NCBI RefSeq assembly: GCF_023370775.1
Contig: NZ_JAMCCQ010000004.1
Location: 62,001 to 126,000 of the forward strand
Reading direction: 5' to 3'
Length of the DNA: 64,000 nt
Origin: Marivita sp. GX14005
GTDB lineage: Bacteria > Pseudomonadota > Alphaproteobacteria > Rhodobacterales > Rhodobacteraceae
Shown piece by piece: positions 42,760-52,198 of this stretch. Positions within the stretch are counted from its first letter, which is position 1. The number at the start of each line of letters is the position of its first letter. Below the pieces are notes generated by a model. It had not been told where the DNA came from, made no database searches, and was given only the letters and a program-made list of their open reading frames with translations. The position numbers and the translations under genes are program-made.

Positions 42760-44232
42760 TCAGACGTGATTGTCCGGAACGAGCGATCCTTTCGCATGGC
42801 CGGCATGACCGCCGGAGACTTCCTCCGTCGCTTCGTCCGCCAGTTCTTCGGGCAGGATGAGGTTCAGCACGATTGCGATCAGCGCGGCGGGCAGAAGACC
42901 GGAGGTCATGAAGATGCGCAGCGTGTCGGGCAGGCCCTGCACCGCATCGGGCTCCAGCTGGAGGCCAAGCCCGACAGAGAGCGAGATGGCGAAGATCACC
43001 ATGTTGCGGCGATTCCAGGCCACATCGGACAGCATCGAGATACCGGCCGCAACGACCATTCCGAACATCACGATCACGCCGCCGCCCAGAACCTCGATCG
43101 GAACGGTGCGGATGACGCCGCCGACCTTCGGGATTAACCCGCAGATGATCAGGAAGATCGCACCGCAGGTCACGACGTGGCGGCTCATCACGCCGGTCAT
43201 CGCGATCAGGCCGACGTTCTGGCTGAAGGAGGTGTTCGGGAAGCCGCCGAAGATGCCCGCGATCGCCGTGCCGATACCATCGGCATAGGTCGCGCCCTCG
43301 ATTTCCTTGTCGGTCGCTTCGCGGCCTGCGCCACCCTTGGTGATCCCGCTGACATCGCCGACCGTTTCGATGGCCGAGATGAAGGCCATCAGGCAGAAGC
43401 CGATAACCGCGGCGATGGAGAATTCGAAGCCATATTTAAACGGCACCGGCAGGGCAAAGGCCGCCGCGCGATCCCAAGAGGACGCAACCGCTTCCCAGGT
43501 CAGCATGGCCGGAATTTCCGGCGTCGCGAACATCGGCGTGACGAAAAGCGCATAGAGGTAGCCGACGATCAGGCCGATCAGAACCGCCGAGACGGAGATC
43601 ATGCCCTTGGCGAAGAACTTGAGCCCGAGCGTGACCAGAACCACGACCAGAGCGGCCGACCAGTTGAGCATCGAGCCGTATTCAGCCGCGCCGGATGCCT
43701 TGGCCGGAACGCCGCCCGCGGCGTATTGGATGCCCACATCGACGAGCGCGAGACCGATCATCGTCACCACGAGCCCGGTCACGAGCGGCGGAAGGGCAAA
43801 GCGAATCTTGCCGATGAAGAGCGCAAGGAACGCGTGGAATATGCCGCCGATGATGATACCGCCGAAAAGCGCCGCAAGGGCATCGACACCCTTACCCGCA
43901 ACGAGCGGGATCATGATCGGAATGAAGGCGAAGGACGTGCCTTGAACGATGGGCAGCGCCGCGCCGACCGGGCCGACCGTGATGGTCTGAAGCAGCGTGG
44001 CGACGCCCGCGAAGAGCATCGACATCTGGATCAGGTAAAGCAATTCCGGAAAATCCGGCGAATTCGATCCAAAGCCGAAGCCCGCCGCCCCGGCGACGAT
44101 GATCGCCGGCGTGACGTTGGAGACGAACATCGCCAGAACATGCTGGATTCCCAGCGGAATGGCGCGGCGAAGCGCCGGTGTGTAGTTGGGATCCCGGAGC
44201 TGTTCCGGTGTCCCGATGGATGTATCTGCCAT
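42760..44232 (-). CDS. NCS2-family purine (urate/xanthine) permease
   Basis: A 490-residue nucleobase:cation symporter-2 protein with about 14 membrane helices. The NAT signature is present as QNVGLIAMTGVMSR, preceded by GGFPNTSFS. The helix-8 region AFISAIETVGDVSGITKG fits the purine rather than uracil clade. The tail is His- and acid-rich. The gene is 52 bases after allA in the same direction, so urate or xanthine is the likely cargo. The ATG at 44232 has a GGGAAGGG Shine-Dalgarno; the frame is open 9 codons upstream. Confidence 0.9.
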   Translation of the reverse strand: MADTSIGTPEQLRDPNYTPALRRAIPLGIQHVLAMFVSNVTPAIIVAGAAGFGFGSNSPDFPELLYLIQMSMLFAGVATLLQTITVGPVGAALPIVQGTSFAFIPIMIPLVAGKGVDALAALFGGIIIGGIFHAFLALFIGKIRFALPPLVTGLVVTMIGLALVDVGIQYAAGGVPAKASGAAEYGSMLNWSAALVVVLVTLGLKFFAKGMISVSAVLIGLIVGYLYALFVTPMFATPEIPAMLTWEAVASSWDRAAAFALPVPFKYGFEFSIAAVIGFCLMAFISAIETVGDVSGITKGGAGREATDKEIEGATYADGIGTAIAGIFGGFPNTSFSQNVGLIAMTGVMSRHVVTCGAIFLIICGLIPKVGGVIRTVPIEVLGGGVIVMFGMVVAAGISMLSDVAWNRRNMVIFAISLSVGLGLQLEPDAVQGLPDTLRIFMTSGLLPAALIAIVLNLILPEELADEATEEVSGGHAGHAKGSLVPDNHV

Positions 44233-44284
44233 TCTGTTTCCCTTCCCTACAGATAACATGTGCCGGCTCCTCCACCGACGAAAA

Positions 44285-44767
44285 TTACTCGACGATCGTG
44301 AATTCCTGCTCGAACCAGTGTTCTTCCAGATTGGGGCCGTCGCCGATGCGATCTATCACGGCGAAAAGCCCCGGCTCCGACAATGGCGTCAGAACGCCGT
44401 GCCATGTGCCGCGATGAAAATTGATTGCCTGTCCCGGCTCGGTGATGAAGGCAATCGGATCGACGGGCGTGCCGCCCTCGTCCCGCGCGACGACCACCAG
44501 GAACGGATCGGCCGACATGGGCACGAAGGCCTGGCTGCCGTCGGGGTGGCGCTCCACCAGCTTGAGCGGCAGCGGCAGGGTTTCCTTTTCGCCCTTGAAT
44601 ATGCTGATCCCCGCGCGGCCATCGGAAAAATCGAGCGTCGCCTTGTCATGGTGCCGCGCGCAGCGCCCTTGATTGATGAATTTGTCGGGCGTGCCGCTGG
44701 CATCCAGGATATCGCCATAGGGCGCGAAGGCGTCTGCTGTCAGCTTTTGCGTTCTGATCTCGGTCAT
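44285..44767 (-). CDS. allA: Ureidoglycolate lyase
   Basis: A 160-residue AllA enzyme splitting ureidoglycolate to glyoxylate and urea, a late step of allantoin breakdown. Family segments include LTADAFAPYGDILDASG, SIFKGEKETLPLPLKLVERHPDGSQAFVPM and INFHRGTWHGVLTPL, with cupin-type His residues. The ATG at 44767 overlaps the PuuE-UraD stop by 4 bases. Allantoate-to-ureidoglycolate steps (for example allC or alc) are not seen in the window. Confidence 0.92.
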   Translation of the reverse strand: MTEIRTQKLTADAFAPYGDILDASGTPDKFINQGRCARHHDKATLDFSDGRAGISIFKGEKETLPLPLKLVERHPDGSQAFVPMSADPFLVVVARDEGGTPVDPIAFITEPGQAINFHRGTWHGVLTPLSEPGLFAVIDRIGDGPNLEEHWFEQEFTIVE

Positions 44768-46176
44768 GATGCGAATTTCTCCAGCAGGCGCAGCTCGGCG
44801 ATGCGTTCCACCTGACGGCACGCCTCGGCGAATTCGGTGTCGCGGTCGTTGTCGATGCGACGCTGGAACGTGTCGATGATCGACTGCTTGGAGTTGTCGC
44901 GCACCGCGATGATGAAAGGAAAACCGAATTTGCCGGTGTAGGTCTCGTTCATCTTCGTCAGCCCCTCGCGCTCCTCGTCGGTCAGCTGGTCGAGCCCGAC
45001 AGAGGCCTGCTCCGCTGTCGATTCCGCCGTCAGCCGCTTGGCCTGCGCGAGCTTGCCGGCCAGATCGGGGTGCGCCGTCAGCACGCCCAGCCGCTCGTCC
45101 TCGGATGCGGCGCGGAACTGGCGCGCGAGCGCCTGATGCACGCCCTGCGCGGTGTCGTGGGTCGGCCCGAGCTCGCTGTCATAGGCGCGCTCCGCGATCC
45201 ACGGGCTATGCTCGAACACGCCGCCGAATTCGGAAACGAAGGTTTCGCGGTCCATCTCGGAAGGTCTGGTCTTGTGCACGGGGGGATGCTCCTTGGCCCA
45301 ATGCTCTGCGATCTGCAGGCGGGTGGCGAACCAGACGCCCTCATGCGACTGGAAATGCTCGATCGCGCGGCGCAGCGCGGCGGCGCGGCCGGGGCGGCCG
45401 ATGATGCGGCAATGCAGGCCGATCGACAGAATCTTCGGCGCGCCTTCGGCCCCTTCCTGATAGAGAACGTCGAAACTGTCCTTGAGATAGGATTCGAACT
45501 GCTCCCCGGTGGTGAACCCCGCCTGGATCGAAAAGCGCATGTCGTTGCAATCCATCGTGTAGGGCACGATCAGCTGATCGCGGCCATCGAACTGCATCCA
45601 GTAGGGCAGATCGTCGGAAATGCTGTCGGCGACATAAGCGAACTGTCCGGTTTCGGCGGCGAGCCGGACAGTGTTGTTGGAACAGCGCCCCGTATACCAG
45701 CCGCGCGGCATCTCGCCCGTGGCTTCATAGTGAAGCTGGATCGCCTGGGCGATGGCCTCGCGCTCCTCCTCCTCGGGCATGTCCTTGTGTTCGACCCATT
45801 TCAGCCCGTGGCTGGCGATTTCCCAACCCGATTGCTTCATCGCGGCGACCTGCTCGGGCGCGCGGGCCAAGGCGCTGGCAACGCCGTAGACGGTGATCGG
45901 CAGATCGCCCAGCATCCGGTGAACGCGCCAGAACCCGGCTCGGCTGCCGTATTCGTAATTCGATTCCATGTTCCAGTGGCGCTGCCCCGGCCAAGGTTGC
46001 GCGCCGGTGATTTCCGACAGGAAAGCTTCGGAAGCGGCATCGCCGTGCAGGATGTTGTTCTCGCCGCCTTCTTCGTAGTTCAGCACGATCTGCACTGCGA
46101 TCTTGGCACCGTTCGGCCAGTTGGCGGCGGGCGGGTTGGAACCGTATCCGGTCATGTCGCGGGGATAACGAGTCAC
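44764..46176 (-). CDS. puuE-uraD: Fusion of PuuE allantoinase and UraD OHCU decarboxylase
   Basis: A 470-residue bifunctional protein. Residues about 1-300 are a PuuE-type metal-independent allantoinase ([54 protein letters not shown]). Residues about 310-470 are UraD, 2-oxo-4-hydroxy-4-carboxy-5-ureidoimidazoline decarboxylase ([47 protein letters not shown]). It makes S-allantoin and then opens it. The start is GTG at 46176, with AAGGA 7 bases upstream; ATG at 46155 is an alternative. It is divergent from uraH. Confidence 0.93.
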   Translation of the reverse strand: MTRYPRDMTGYGSNPPAANWPNGAKIAVQIVLNYEEGGENNILHGDAASEAFLSEITGAQPWPGQRHWNMESNYEYGSRAGFWRVHRMLGDLPITVYGVASALARAPEQVAAMKQSGWEIASHGLKWVEHKDMPEEEEREAIAQAIQLHYEATGEMPRGWYTGRCSNNTVRLAAETGQFAYVADSISDDLPYWMQFDGRDQLIVPYTMDCNDMRFSIQAGFTTGEQFESYLKDSFDVLYQEGAEGAPKILSIGLHCRIIGRPGRAAALRRAIEHFQSHEGVWFATRLQIAEHWAKEHPPVHKTRPSEMDRETFVSEFGGVFEHSPWIAERAYDSELGPTHDTAQGVHQALARQFRAASEDERLGVLTAHPDLAGKLAQAKRLTAESTAEQASVGLDQLTDEEREGLTKMNETYTGKFGFPFIIAVRDNSKQSIIDTFQRRIDNDRDTEFAEACRQVERIAELRLLEKFAS

Positions 46177-46331
46177 AAAGATGTCCTTTTTTGGTTTGTG
46201 TCCTCAATAATCCAAAACAATCCAAACTTTTTTCAAAAAAAGCAGAAAGGAGCATTTTGGCCGTCGCGCTTTACTGTCGCGCGTCTTCCTGCCCTATACA
46301 GCGACAAACCCGAAAACCGAAAGAGGCTCCA

Positions 46332-46685
46332 ATGACCGGATACCTGACGACCCATGTTCTCGACACCGCGCGCGGCTGCCCGGCGGAAGGGCTGAAGATC
46401 GACCTTTACAAGATCGACGGCGAGTCCCGCACGCATCTCAAAACGCTCGTGACGAACGATGACGGGCGCACGGACGAGCAGATCCTCCCGGCCGAGAAAT
46501 TCGAGACCGGCACCTATGAGCTTGTCTTTCACGCCGGCGACTACCTGACCGCCACCGGCACGCCGCCCGAGGAGCCGCGCTTTCTCGATGTCGTGCCACT
46601 GCGGTTCGGCATGTCCGAGGCGTCGCACTATCATGTGCCGCTACTGCTGTCGCCCTTCGGATATTCGACCTACCGGGGCAGCTGA
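46332..46685 (+). CDS. uraH: 5-hydroxyisourate hydrolase
   Basis: A 117-residue transthyretin-like enzyme hydrolysing 5-hydroxyisourate, the PuuD product, to OHCU. The N-terminal [16 protein letters not shown] and the C-terminal YRGS tetrapeptide are diagnostic. The ATG at 46332 follows AAGAGG by about 6 bases; the frame is open upstream without similarity. It is divergent from puuE-uraD across 155 bases. Its last 16 bases overlap the convergent LysR gene. Confidence 0.93.
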   Translation: MTGYLTTHVLDTARGCPAEGLKIDLYKIDGESRTHLKTLVTNDDGRTDEQILPAEKFETGTYELVFHAGDYLTATGTPPEEPRFLDVVPLRFGMSEASHYHVPLLLSPFGYSTYRGS

Positions 46686-47602
46686 ACCTGCATTGAACTG
46701 TCGCGGACGGCTTCGCCGATCCTTTCGATGACGAACTCCATGAAGAGCCGCGTCTTGGGATCCTGCCGTCTGCGATGGGTGAAAAGACACGCCATCTGGA
46801 TCGGCTCGGGCGGTGTGTGCGTTGCCACCGGCATCAGCCGCCCGGCCTCGATATGGGCGGCGACCTCGAAGATCGGCTTCATCGCGATACCATGCCCACC
46901 GAGCGCCCAATCGGTCAGCACATCGCCATCGTCCGACTCGTATCGCCCCGATACGCGGTATTTCTTGACGCCGTCCTCGGTCATCAGCCGCCAGTGAAAT
47001 TCGGTCGCGCCGGGATAGCGCAGGTTCAGGCATTCATGCCCCTGCTCCACGATCTCGTCGCCACTTTCGGGATGGCCATGCGCCTCGATATATTCGGGCG
47101 AGGCGCAAAGCACGCGCTGCACATCCGCGATCTTTCGGATGCGCAGGTTGCTGTCCTCCGGCTGACCGAGAAAGAACGCCAGATCGAGCCCCTCCGTCGT
47201 CAAATCGACCTTACGATCCGTCAGGCGCAGACGCATCTTGACCTCGGGATATTGCGCCAGAAAGGCCGGGATCTCGGGCGCGATCAGCCGCCGCCCGACA
47301 CCCAGGGGTGCTGCGACATATAAAGACCCCTTCGGATTTTCGGTGATGTTGATCACCTGCGCCTCGGCGCTTTCGACCGATTCCAGGATCTCGCAGGCTC
47401 CACCATAGAACGCCTTGCCCTGTTCGGTGGGCGTCAGACTGCGCGTCGTGCGCTGGAAAAGGCGCACGCTCAGATGTTCCTCAAGCTGCGAGATGCGCGA
47501 GGACGTCACCGCCGGGGATATGCGCAGATCGCGCCCGGCGGCCGACATGCTGCCGAGCTCATAGACGCGCACGAAGGTTCGGATATTGTCGAGATAAGAC
47601 AT
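46670..47602 (-). CDS. LysR-family regulator divergent from puuD
   Basis: A 310-residue LysR-type regulator with an N-terminal winged helix ([21 protein letters not shown], then [23 protein letters not shown]) and a C-terminal substrate-binding-like domain. It lies between uraH (overlapping ends) and puuD (divergent, 102 bases). Control of urate oxidation is therefore likely. The inducer is unknown; urate or allantoin are reasonable guesses. Confidence 0.87.
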   Translation of the reverse strand: MSYLDNIRTFVRVYELGSMSAAGRDLRISPAVTSSRISQLEEHLSVRLFQRTTRSLTPTEQGKAFYGGACEILESVESAEAQVINITENPKGSLYVAAPLGVGRRLIAPEIPAFLAQYPEVKMRLRLTDRKVDLTTEGLDLAFFLGQPEDSNLRIRKIADVQRVLCASPEYIEAHGHPESGDEIVEQGHECLNLRYPGATEFHWRLMTEDGVKKYRVSGRYESDDGDVLTDWALGGHGIAMKPIFEVAAHIEAGRLMPVATHTPPEPIQMACLFTHRRRQDPKTRLFMEFVIERIGEAVRDSSMQVQLPR

Positions 47603-47664
47603 TATTCGGAAATTTTTGATGCTGCTTGGTTCTTTGCGACGATAGCAGAAGAATATTGGGTCGC

Positions 47665-47678
47665 ATAGGGTGACCTAT
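47665..47678. promoter_or_regulatory. Candidate operator between lysR and puuD
   Basis: A perfect inverted repeat, ATAGG-GTGA-CCTAT, lies 26 bases before the puuD ATG in the lysR-puuD divergent region. Its position fits a regulator site near the puuD promoter. The match to the LysR T-N11-A rule is only approximate, so the assignment to the adjacent regulator is tentative. Confidence 0.4.
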
Positions 47679-47704
47679 ACGCGAATCTAGGGAGGCTGAA
47701 CCTG

Positions 47705-48940
47705 ATGTATGATTTTTCCGTCATGTGGGACTGGATCGCATTTTCCGTGCGCTGGCTCCACCTGATAACCGCGATGGCCTGGATCGGCGCATCGTTCTAT
47801 TTCGTCGCGCTCGATCTCATGCTGAAACCGAACAAGGATCTCCCCGAGGGCGCCTATGGCGAGGAATGGGAAGTGCATGGCGGCGGTTTTTACCACACCG
47901 TCAAATATCTCGTCGCCCCTGCGCGGATGCCTGAGCATCTGACCTGGCACAAATGGCAAAGCTACACGACATGGCTGTCGGGCGCCGCGCTTTTGATGAT
48001 CATCTACTGGGTCGGCGGAGAGCTGTTCCTGATCGATCCCTCGAAAGCCGATCTCGCATTGTGGCAGGCCATCCTGATCTCCGGCGGCTCGCTCACCATC
48101 GGCTGGCTCCTCTACGACCAGCTTTGCAAATCCAAGCTCAGCGACAACCCGACGCTGCTCATGCTGATCCTTTTCGTGATCCTCGTCGTGATGGCATGGG
48201 GCTACAACCAGATCTTCACCGGACGCGCCGCGCTGCTGCATCTGGGCGCCTTCACCGCGACGATCATGACCGCCAACGTGTTCTTCCAAATCATGCCGAA
48301 CCAGCGCATTGTCGTCGAGGATCTCAAGGCCGGTCGCAAGCCCGATCCGAAATACGGCAAGATCGCCAAGGTGCGCTCGACGCATAACAACTACCTGACG
48401 CTGCCGGTCGTGTTCCTGATGCTGTCGAACCACTACCCGCTGGCTTACGGGACGGAATTCGCCTGGATCATCGCGTCGCTCATCTTCCTGACCGGCGTGA
48501 CCATCCGCCACTACTTCAACACGATGCACGCGACCGGCAAGGGGCCGGCCTGGACCTGGGCCGTCACGGTGCTGATCATGGTGGTGATCGCATGGCTATC
48601 CTCGGTGCGCCCGACCGAGACCTACGATGAGGCCGCCGAAGTGCCGCTTACCGATTACGAGCAGCAATTCGCGTCCGCCGCCGGGTTCGAGGATGCCTAT
48701 GACACGGTGCTGGGCAATTGCTCCATGTGCCATGCCCGCGAGCCGGTCTGGGGCAGCATGAAATGGGCCCCCAAGAAGGTCTATCTGGAAACCGAAGGCG
48801 ATGTCGCGCGCCATGCCGAGCAGATTTACCTGCAGGCCGGGATCAGCCACGCGATGCCGCCGCCCAACGCCGTTGAAATGCCGCAAGAGGCGCGCGAGAC
48901 CATCATCGCGTGGGTGAAAAACGCCCGGAACGGCGAGTGA
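47705..48940 (+). CDS. puuD: Membrane-bound urate hydroxylase with cytochrome c domain
   Basis: A 411-residue PuuD protein. Residues about 1-310 form an eight-to-nine-helix membrane domain (WLHLITAMAWIGASFYFVAL, MTANVFFQIMPNQR, RSTHNNYLTLPVVFLMLSNH). Residues about 325-411 form a periplasmic cytochrome c domain with one heme site (CSMCH). PuuD oxidises urate to 5-hydroxyisourate and passes electrons to the respiratory chain instead of making hydrogen peroxide. A GGGAGG Shine-Dalgarno precedes the ATG. It is divergent from lysR. Confidence 0.94.
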   Translation: MYDFSVMWDWIAFSVRWLHLITAMAWIGASFYFVALDLMLKPNKDLPEGAYGEEWEVHGGGFYHTVKYLVAPARMPEHLTWHKWQSYTTWLSGAALLMIIYWVGGELFLIDPSKADLALWQAILISGGSLTIGWLLYDQLCKSKLSDNPTLLMLILFVILVVMAWGYNQIFTGRAALLHLGAFTATIMTANVFFQIMPNQRIVVEDLKAGRKPDPKYGKIAKVRSTHNNYLTLPVVFLMLSNHYPLAYGTEFAWIIASLIFLTGVTIRHYFNTMHATGKGPAWTWAVTVLIMVVIAWLSSVRPTETYDEAAEVPLTDYEQQFASAAGFEDAYDTVLGNCSMCHAREPVWGSMKWAPKKVYLETEGDVARHAEQIYLQAGISHAMPPPNAVEMPQEARETIIAWVKNARNGE

Positions 48941-48944
48941 TACA

Positions 48945-48972
48945 AAAGCGGAGGCCAAGGTGCCTCCGCTTT
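48945..48972. terminator. Bidirectional terminator between puuD and the HPF-like gene
   Basis: An 11-bp stem, AAAGCGGAGGC/GCCTCCGCTTT (48945-48955 with 48962-48972), with loop CAAGGT fills the 37-base gap between the convergent puuD and hibernation-factor genes. Confidence 0.8.
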
Positions 48973-48977
48973 ATCGT

Positions 48978-49562
48978 TCAGATCTCCTCGCGCCGCTCCG
49001 ATTCAAGGCTGATATCGCTGATGGGCCGCACCATGGAGGCTTGCGGCCCCATCGCGCCCTCGCCCTCGGCGACGGTCAGCTCGACCGCCGATCCGACCTC
49101 GAGCGCATCGAACCCCTCGTTCAGAACGGCATTGGTGGAAAAGTAGATCTCCTGCCCATCGCTCATGCGCACAAAGCCGTAATCGTCGAACTTGCGCACC
49201 ACGGTGCCATGAGGCGGGCCGGAAAGCGTCTTGACCTCGCCGCGCACCTTTTGCGAATGCGCTTCGAGCCGCCGCTCCATCGCGTCGAACGCGTCGCGGA
49301 TGGTCAGATCGGCGTCGAAGTGATCGCGCCGGTTGCCCGGATCGTCGCTGATGACGATCTCGCGCCCGGGCACGCGCACTTCGATACGCAAATGAAACTC
49401 GTAGCCGTGATACTGGCTGCGATGCGGCCGCTCGACTGCGATATGGCAACTGTTGATCCGGTCGAAATACCGGTGCAGCTTGTCGACCCTCTCGCGGATA
49501 CGCGTTTCGAGCCGTTCCGATTTCTCGACATTGTGCCAGACGATTTCGAGTGGGCTATCCAT
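48978..49562 (-). CDS. Ribosome hibernation factor fused to a cold-shock domain
   Basis: A 194-residue two-domain protein. Residues about 1-105 resemble HPF/RaiA (VEKSERLETRIRERVDKLHRYF and DHFDADLTIRDAFDAMERRLEAHSQKVRG). Residues about 115-190 are a cold-shock OB fold (GTVVRKFDDYGFVRM, QEIYFSTNAV). It may bind 30S subunits and RNA under stress. It lacks the dimerisation tail of long HPF. RNP1 is degenerate (DDYGFVRM rather than KGFGFI). The ATG at 49562 follows AGAGGA. It stands alone, divergent from the glxA-like gene. Confidence 0.85.
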   Translation of the reverse strand: MDSPLEIVWHNVEKSERLETRIRERVDKLHRYFDRINSCHIAVERPHRSQYHGYEFHLRIEVRVPGREIVISDDPGNRRDHFDADLTIRDAFDAMERRLEAHSQKVRGEVKTLSGPPHGTVVRKFDDYGFVRMSDGQEIYFSTNAVLNEGFDALEVGSAVELTVAEGEGAMGPQASMVRPISDISLESERREEI

Positions 49563-49701
49563 GAGACGATCCTCTTTGCTACTGCACCGGCCCGGCCCGA
49601 TATGGCCCAGCCGCATCTGCCAAACCAACGCGGCGAAGGCAGGCGGTGTTCCTTGCGCAGGCCCAGTTGCCGCGCGGGAAATTGCAGCGCATAATGCCGC
49701 C

Positions 49702-50742
49702 ATGAACGCCTCAGCCCCCGCCAGCACAGCCGCTCTTGCCCCGGATGTCATCCCGGAGGGCGCGTTTTTCTTCCCTGTGGATACCTTCACCGAAACGCGG
49801 CATCTGGGCTTTCTGCTCTTGCCGCAATTCACGCTTCTGGCCTTCAGTTCCGCGCTCGATCCTCTGCGGATCGCCAACCAGCTGTCGCAGAAGCCGCTTT
49901 ACCGCTGGTCCGTGCTGTCGGAAACCGGGGCGCCGGTCGCTTCGTCCTCGGGGATCGACGTGGGCGTGCACGGTGCGCTCACCGATCTGCCGCGCGACAT
50001 GCGGCTTCTCGTCTGCTCGGGCAATCGCGGCTTGCAGGTGGCGAGCGATGCGGTCCTGTCGATCTTGCGCAGACATGTGCGCTTCGGCGGCAAGGTGGGC
50101 GGCATCTGCACCGGCGCCTCGACGCTGGCGCGGGCCGGGCTGCTGGGCACCCGCGCCTTCACCCTCCATTGGGAGAACCAACCGGGATTCATCGAGAAAT
50201 TCCCGGATCTGGCCCCCTCCCCCCGCCGGTTCGAGATCGACGGCGATCTGTGGACCTGCGGCGGCGGCGCGGCGGCGACGGAGATGATGCTGTCGATCAT
50301 CCGCCGCGATCACGGGCGCGAGTTCGCCATCGTCGTCTCGGATATGTGCCTGAACAGCGGCGATCTGGAGCCGCGCACCGCGCAGCGTTCCTCCCTCGCC
50401 AGCGCGCTGAGCACGCGGAACACGCGGCTGATCCAGATCGTGCAGAAGATGCACCAGAATATCGAGGATCCGCTCACGCTCGACGATCTGAGCGAGGAGA
50501 CCGGCCTGTCGCGCCGCCAGATCGAACGGCATTTCCGGCAGTTCCTGAACGAAAGCCCGATGACGACCTATCGCAATATCCGGCTCGACCGCGCGCGCAC
50601 GCTCTTCATCGAGACAGACATGACCGTTGCGGAAATCGCCATCGCCTGCGGCTTCAACTCCAGCGGTGTCTTTTCGCGCCATTACAAGGAACGGTTCGGC
50701 GCCTCCCCGTCCGCGCATCTGCGCAAGTTGAAGCAGGGTTGA
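49702..50742 (+). CDS. GlxA-type AraC-family regulator
   Basis: A 346-residue regulator. Residues about 25-205 form a DJ-1/PfpI-like domain with the nucleophile-elbow cysteine in GGICTGASTLARAG. The C-terminal AraC DNA-binding domain has both helix-turn-helices (LDDLSEETGLSRRQIERHFRQF and VAEIAIACGFNSSGVFSRHYKERFG). Such regulators often control methylated amine, carnitine, betaine or creatine use. It converges on the creatinase gene with 33 bases between, so creatinase is the likely target. The ATG at 49702 begins the visible homology. Confidence 0.87.
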   Translation: MNASAPASTAALAPDVIPEGAFFFPVDTFTETRHLGFLLLPQFTLLAFSSALDPLRIANQLSQKPLYRWSVLSETGAPVASSSGIDVGVHGALTDLPRDMRLLVCSGNRGLQVASDAVLSILRRHVRFGGKVGGICTGASTLARAGLLGTRAFTLHWENQPGFIEKFPDLAPSPRRFEIDGDLWTCGGGAAATEMMLSIIRRDHGREFAIVVSDMCLNSGDLEPRTAQRSSLASALSTRNTRLIQIVQKMHQNIEDPLTLDDLSEETGLSRRQIERHFRQFLNESPMTTYRNIRLDRARTLFIETDMTVAEIAIACGFNSSGVFSRHYKERFGASPSAHLRKLKQG

Positions 50743-50775
50743 CCGGGACCGCCTGCGCCGCCCCGGCCCGCCTGA

Positions 50776-51978
50776 TTATCCGACGATGTTGAAGTCCGGC
50801 CCGTAAGGATAGCCGGTGATGTTTTCGTTGCCATCCTCGGTGATGATGAGAATGTCATGCTCGCGGTAGCCGCCCGCGCCGGGCTGGCCTTCGGGGATCG
50901 TCAGCATCGGCTCCATCGAGATCACCATGCCCGGCTCAAGAACCGTGTCGATATCCTCGCGCAGCTCCAGCCCCGCCTCGCGTCCGAAATAATGCGACAG
51001 CACGCCGAAGGAATGGCCATAGCCGAAGGTGCGGTATTGCAGCAGGTCACGTTCGGCGAAGAATTCGTTGATCTTCTGCGTGACCTCCGAACAGCTTGCG
51101 CCGGGCTTGAGCAGGCTCATCCCGTATTCATGCGCGCCGACATTGGCCTCCCAGATCTTGCGGCTCGCGTCGTCCACCTCCTGCACGAACATGGTGCGTT
51201 CCAGCGCCGTGTAATAGCCCGAGATCATCGGGAAGGTGTTGAGGCTCAGGATATCGCCGCGTTCCAGCTTGCGGCTGGTGACGGGGTTGTGGGCGCCATC
51301 GGTGTTGATGCCCGACTGGAACCAGACCCATGTGTCACGGTATTCGGCATCCGGGAACCGCTTGGCGATCTCCAGTTCCATCGCATCGCGCCCGGCCATC
51401 GCCACGTCGATCTCGCGCGCACCCAGCTTTGCCGCCTCCTTGATCGCATAGCCACCCACATCGGCCACCTGCGCACCGTGGCGGATCAGGTCGAGCTCGG
51501 CCTGCGACTTGTGCATCCGCTGCACCATCGTCATCGGCGCGATATCAAGGCTGCCGGACGGCATCAGAAACTCATCGAGCAGCGCCTTCTGCGCAAGGCT
51601 GATATGATCGCCCTCATAGCCGATCACCTTGCCGGCGCCGGTGACGGATTCGATGGCGCGCCAGTAATTGTTTCGCTGCCAATCGGTATAGGTGATGTTG
51701 TCGCCATGGCTGCGCCGCCAGGGCTGCGCCGCGTCGATCCCGGCGCTGATGGTCACACTTTCGCTCGGTGTCACGACAAGCCCGTAAGGCCGCCCGAAGC
51801 TGCAATAGAGAAAGCCCGAATAATAGGCGATATTGTGCATCGAGGTCATGACGCAGGCATCGACGCCCTTTTCGGCCATGCCTGCGCGCAGCTTGGACAG
51901 GCGCGCATCGTATTCGGACGGATCGAAGGGCAGAACCTTCTCGCCCTGGTGAAAACGGTAGAACTGCGGACGCTCCAT
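50776..51978 (-). CDS. Creatinase (creatine amidinohydrolase)
   Basis: A 400-residue M24/pita-bread fold enzyme splitting creatine to sarcosine and urea. It closely follows Pseudomonas creatinase: HNIAYYSGFLYCSFGRPYGLVV, GINTDGAHNPVTSRKLERGDILSLN (with the catalytic His), LQYRTFGYGHSFGVLSHYFGREAGLELREDI and GGYREHDILI. It lacks the metal ligands of true aminopeptidases, as expected for creatinase. No creatininase or sarcosine oxidase gene is adjacent. The GlxA-type regulator beside it is a likely controller. Confidence 0.92.
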   Translation of the reverse strand: MERPQFYRFHQGEKVLPFDPSEYDARLSKLRAGMAEKGVDACVMTSMHNIAYYSGFLYCSFGRPYGLVVTPSESVTISAGIDAAQPWRRSHGDNITYTDWQRNNYWRAIESVTGAGKVIGYEGDHISLAQKALLDEFLMPSGSLDIAPMTMVQRMHKSQAELDLIRHGAQVADVGGYAIKEAAKLGAREIDVAMAGRDAMELEIAKRFPDAEYRDTWVWFQSGINTDGAHNPVTSRKLERGDILSLNTFPMISGYYTALERTMFVQEVDDASRKIWEANVGAHEYGMSLLKPGASCSEVTQKINEFFAERDLLQYRTFGYGHSFGVLSHYFGREAGLELREDIDTVLEPGMVISMEPMLTIPEGQPGAGGYREHDILIITEDGNENITGYPYGPDFNIVG

Positions 51979-52157
51979 GAGACAGATCCCTCTCCTGTGC
52001 CTGCCGATGGCACGGGAAAGGGAAACCCCTCACCGGGTCAGCGGCAAAGCAGTATCCCGGCGTTCAGGACGGTTGAAACATGAATGATGTGATGAAGGGC
52101 GACGCCATCGCCCCGTCAGTAACGATGTATTGGCCCGAAAAATCACGCTCTGGCAAG

Positions 52158-52191
52158 AAAAAACTCGCGCCGCCCGTGGGAGCGGCGCGAG
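52158..52191 (-). terminator. Intrinsic terminator after the DUF1328 gene
   Basis: A perfect 10-bp stem, CTCGCGCCGC/GCGGCGCGAG (52164-52173 with 52182-52191), is followed on the minus strand by six T residues (52163-52158). It lies just after the DUF1328 stop at 52199. Confidence 0.85.
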
Positions 52192-52198
52192 CAAAACG

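Noticed and set aside
46230-46260. Hairpin CTTTTTT-C-AAAAAAAG upstream of uraH as a terminator
   Set aside because: It sits in a divergent promoter region with no gene reading into it; an AT-rich promoter segment is the simpler explanation.
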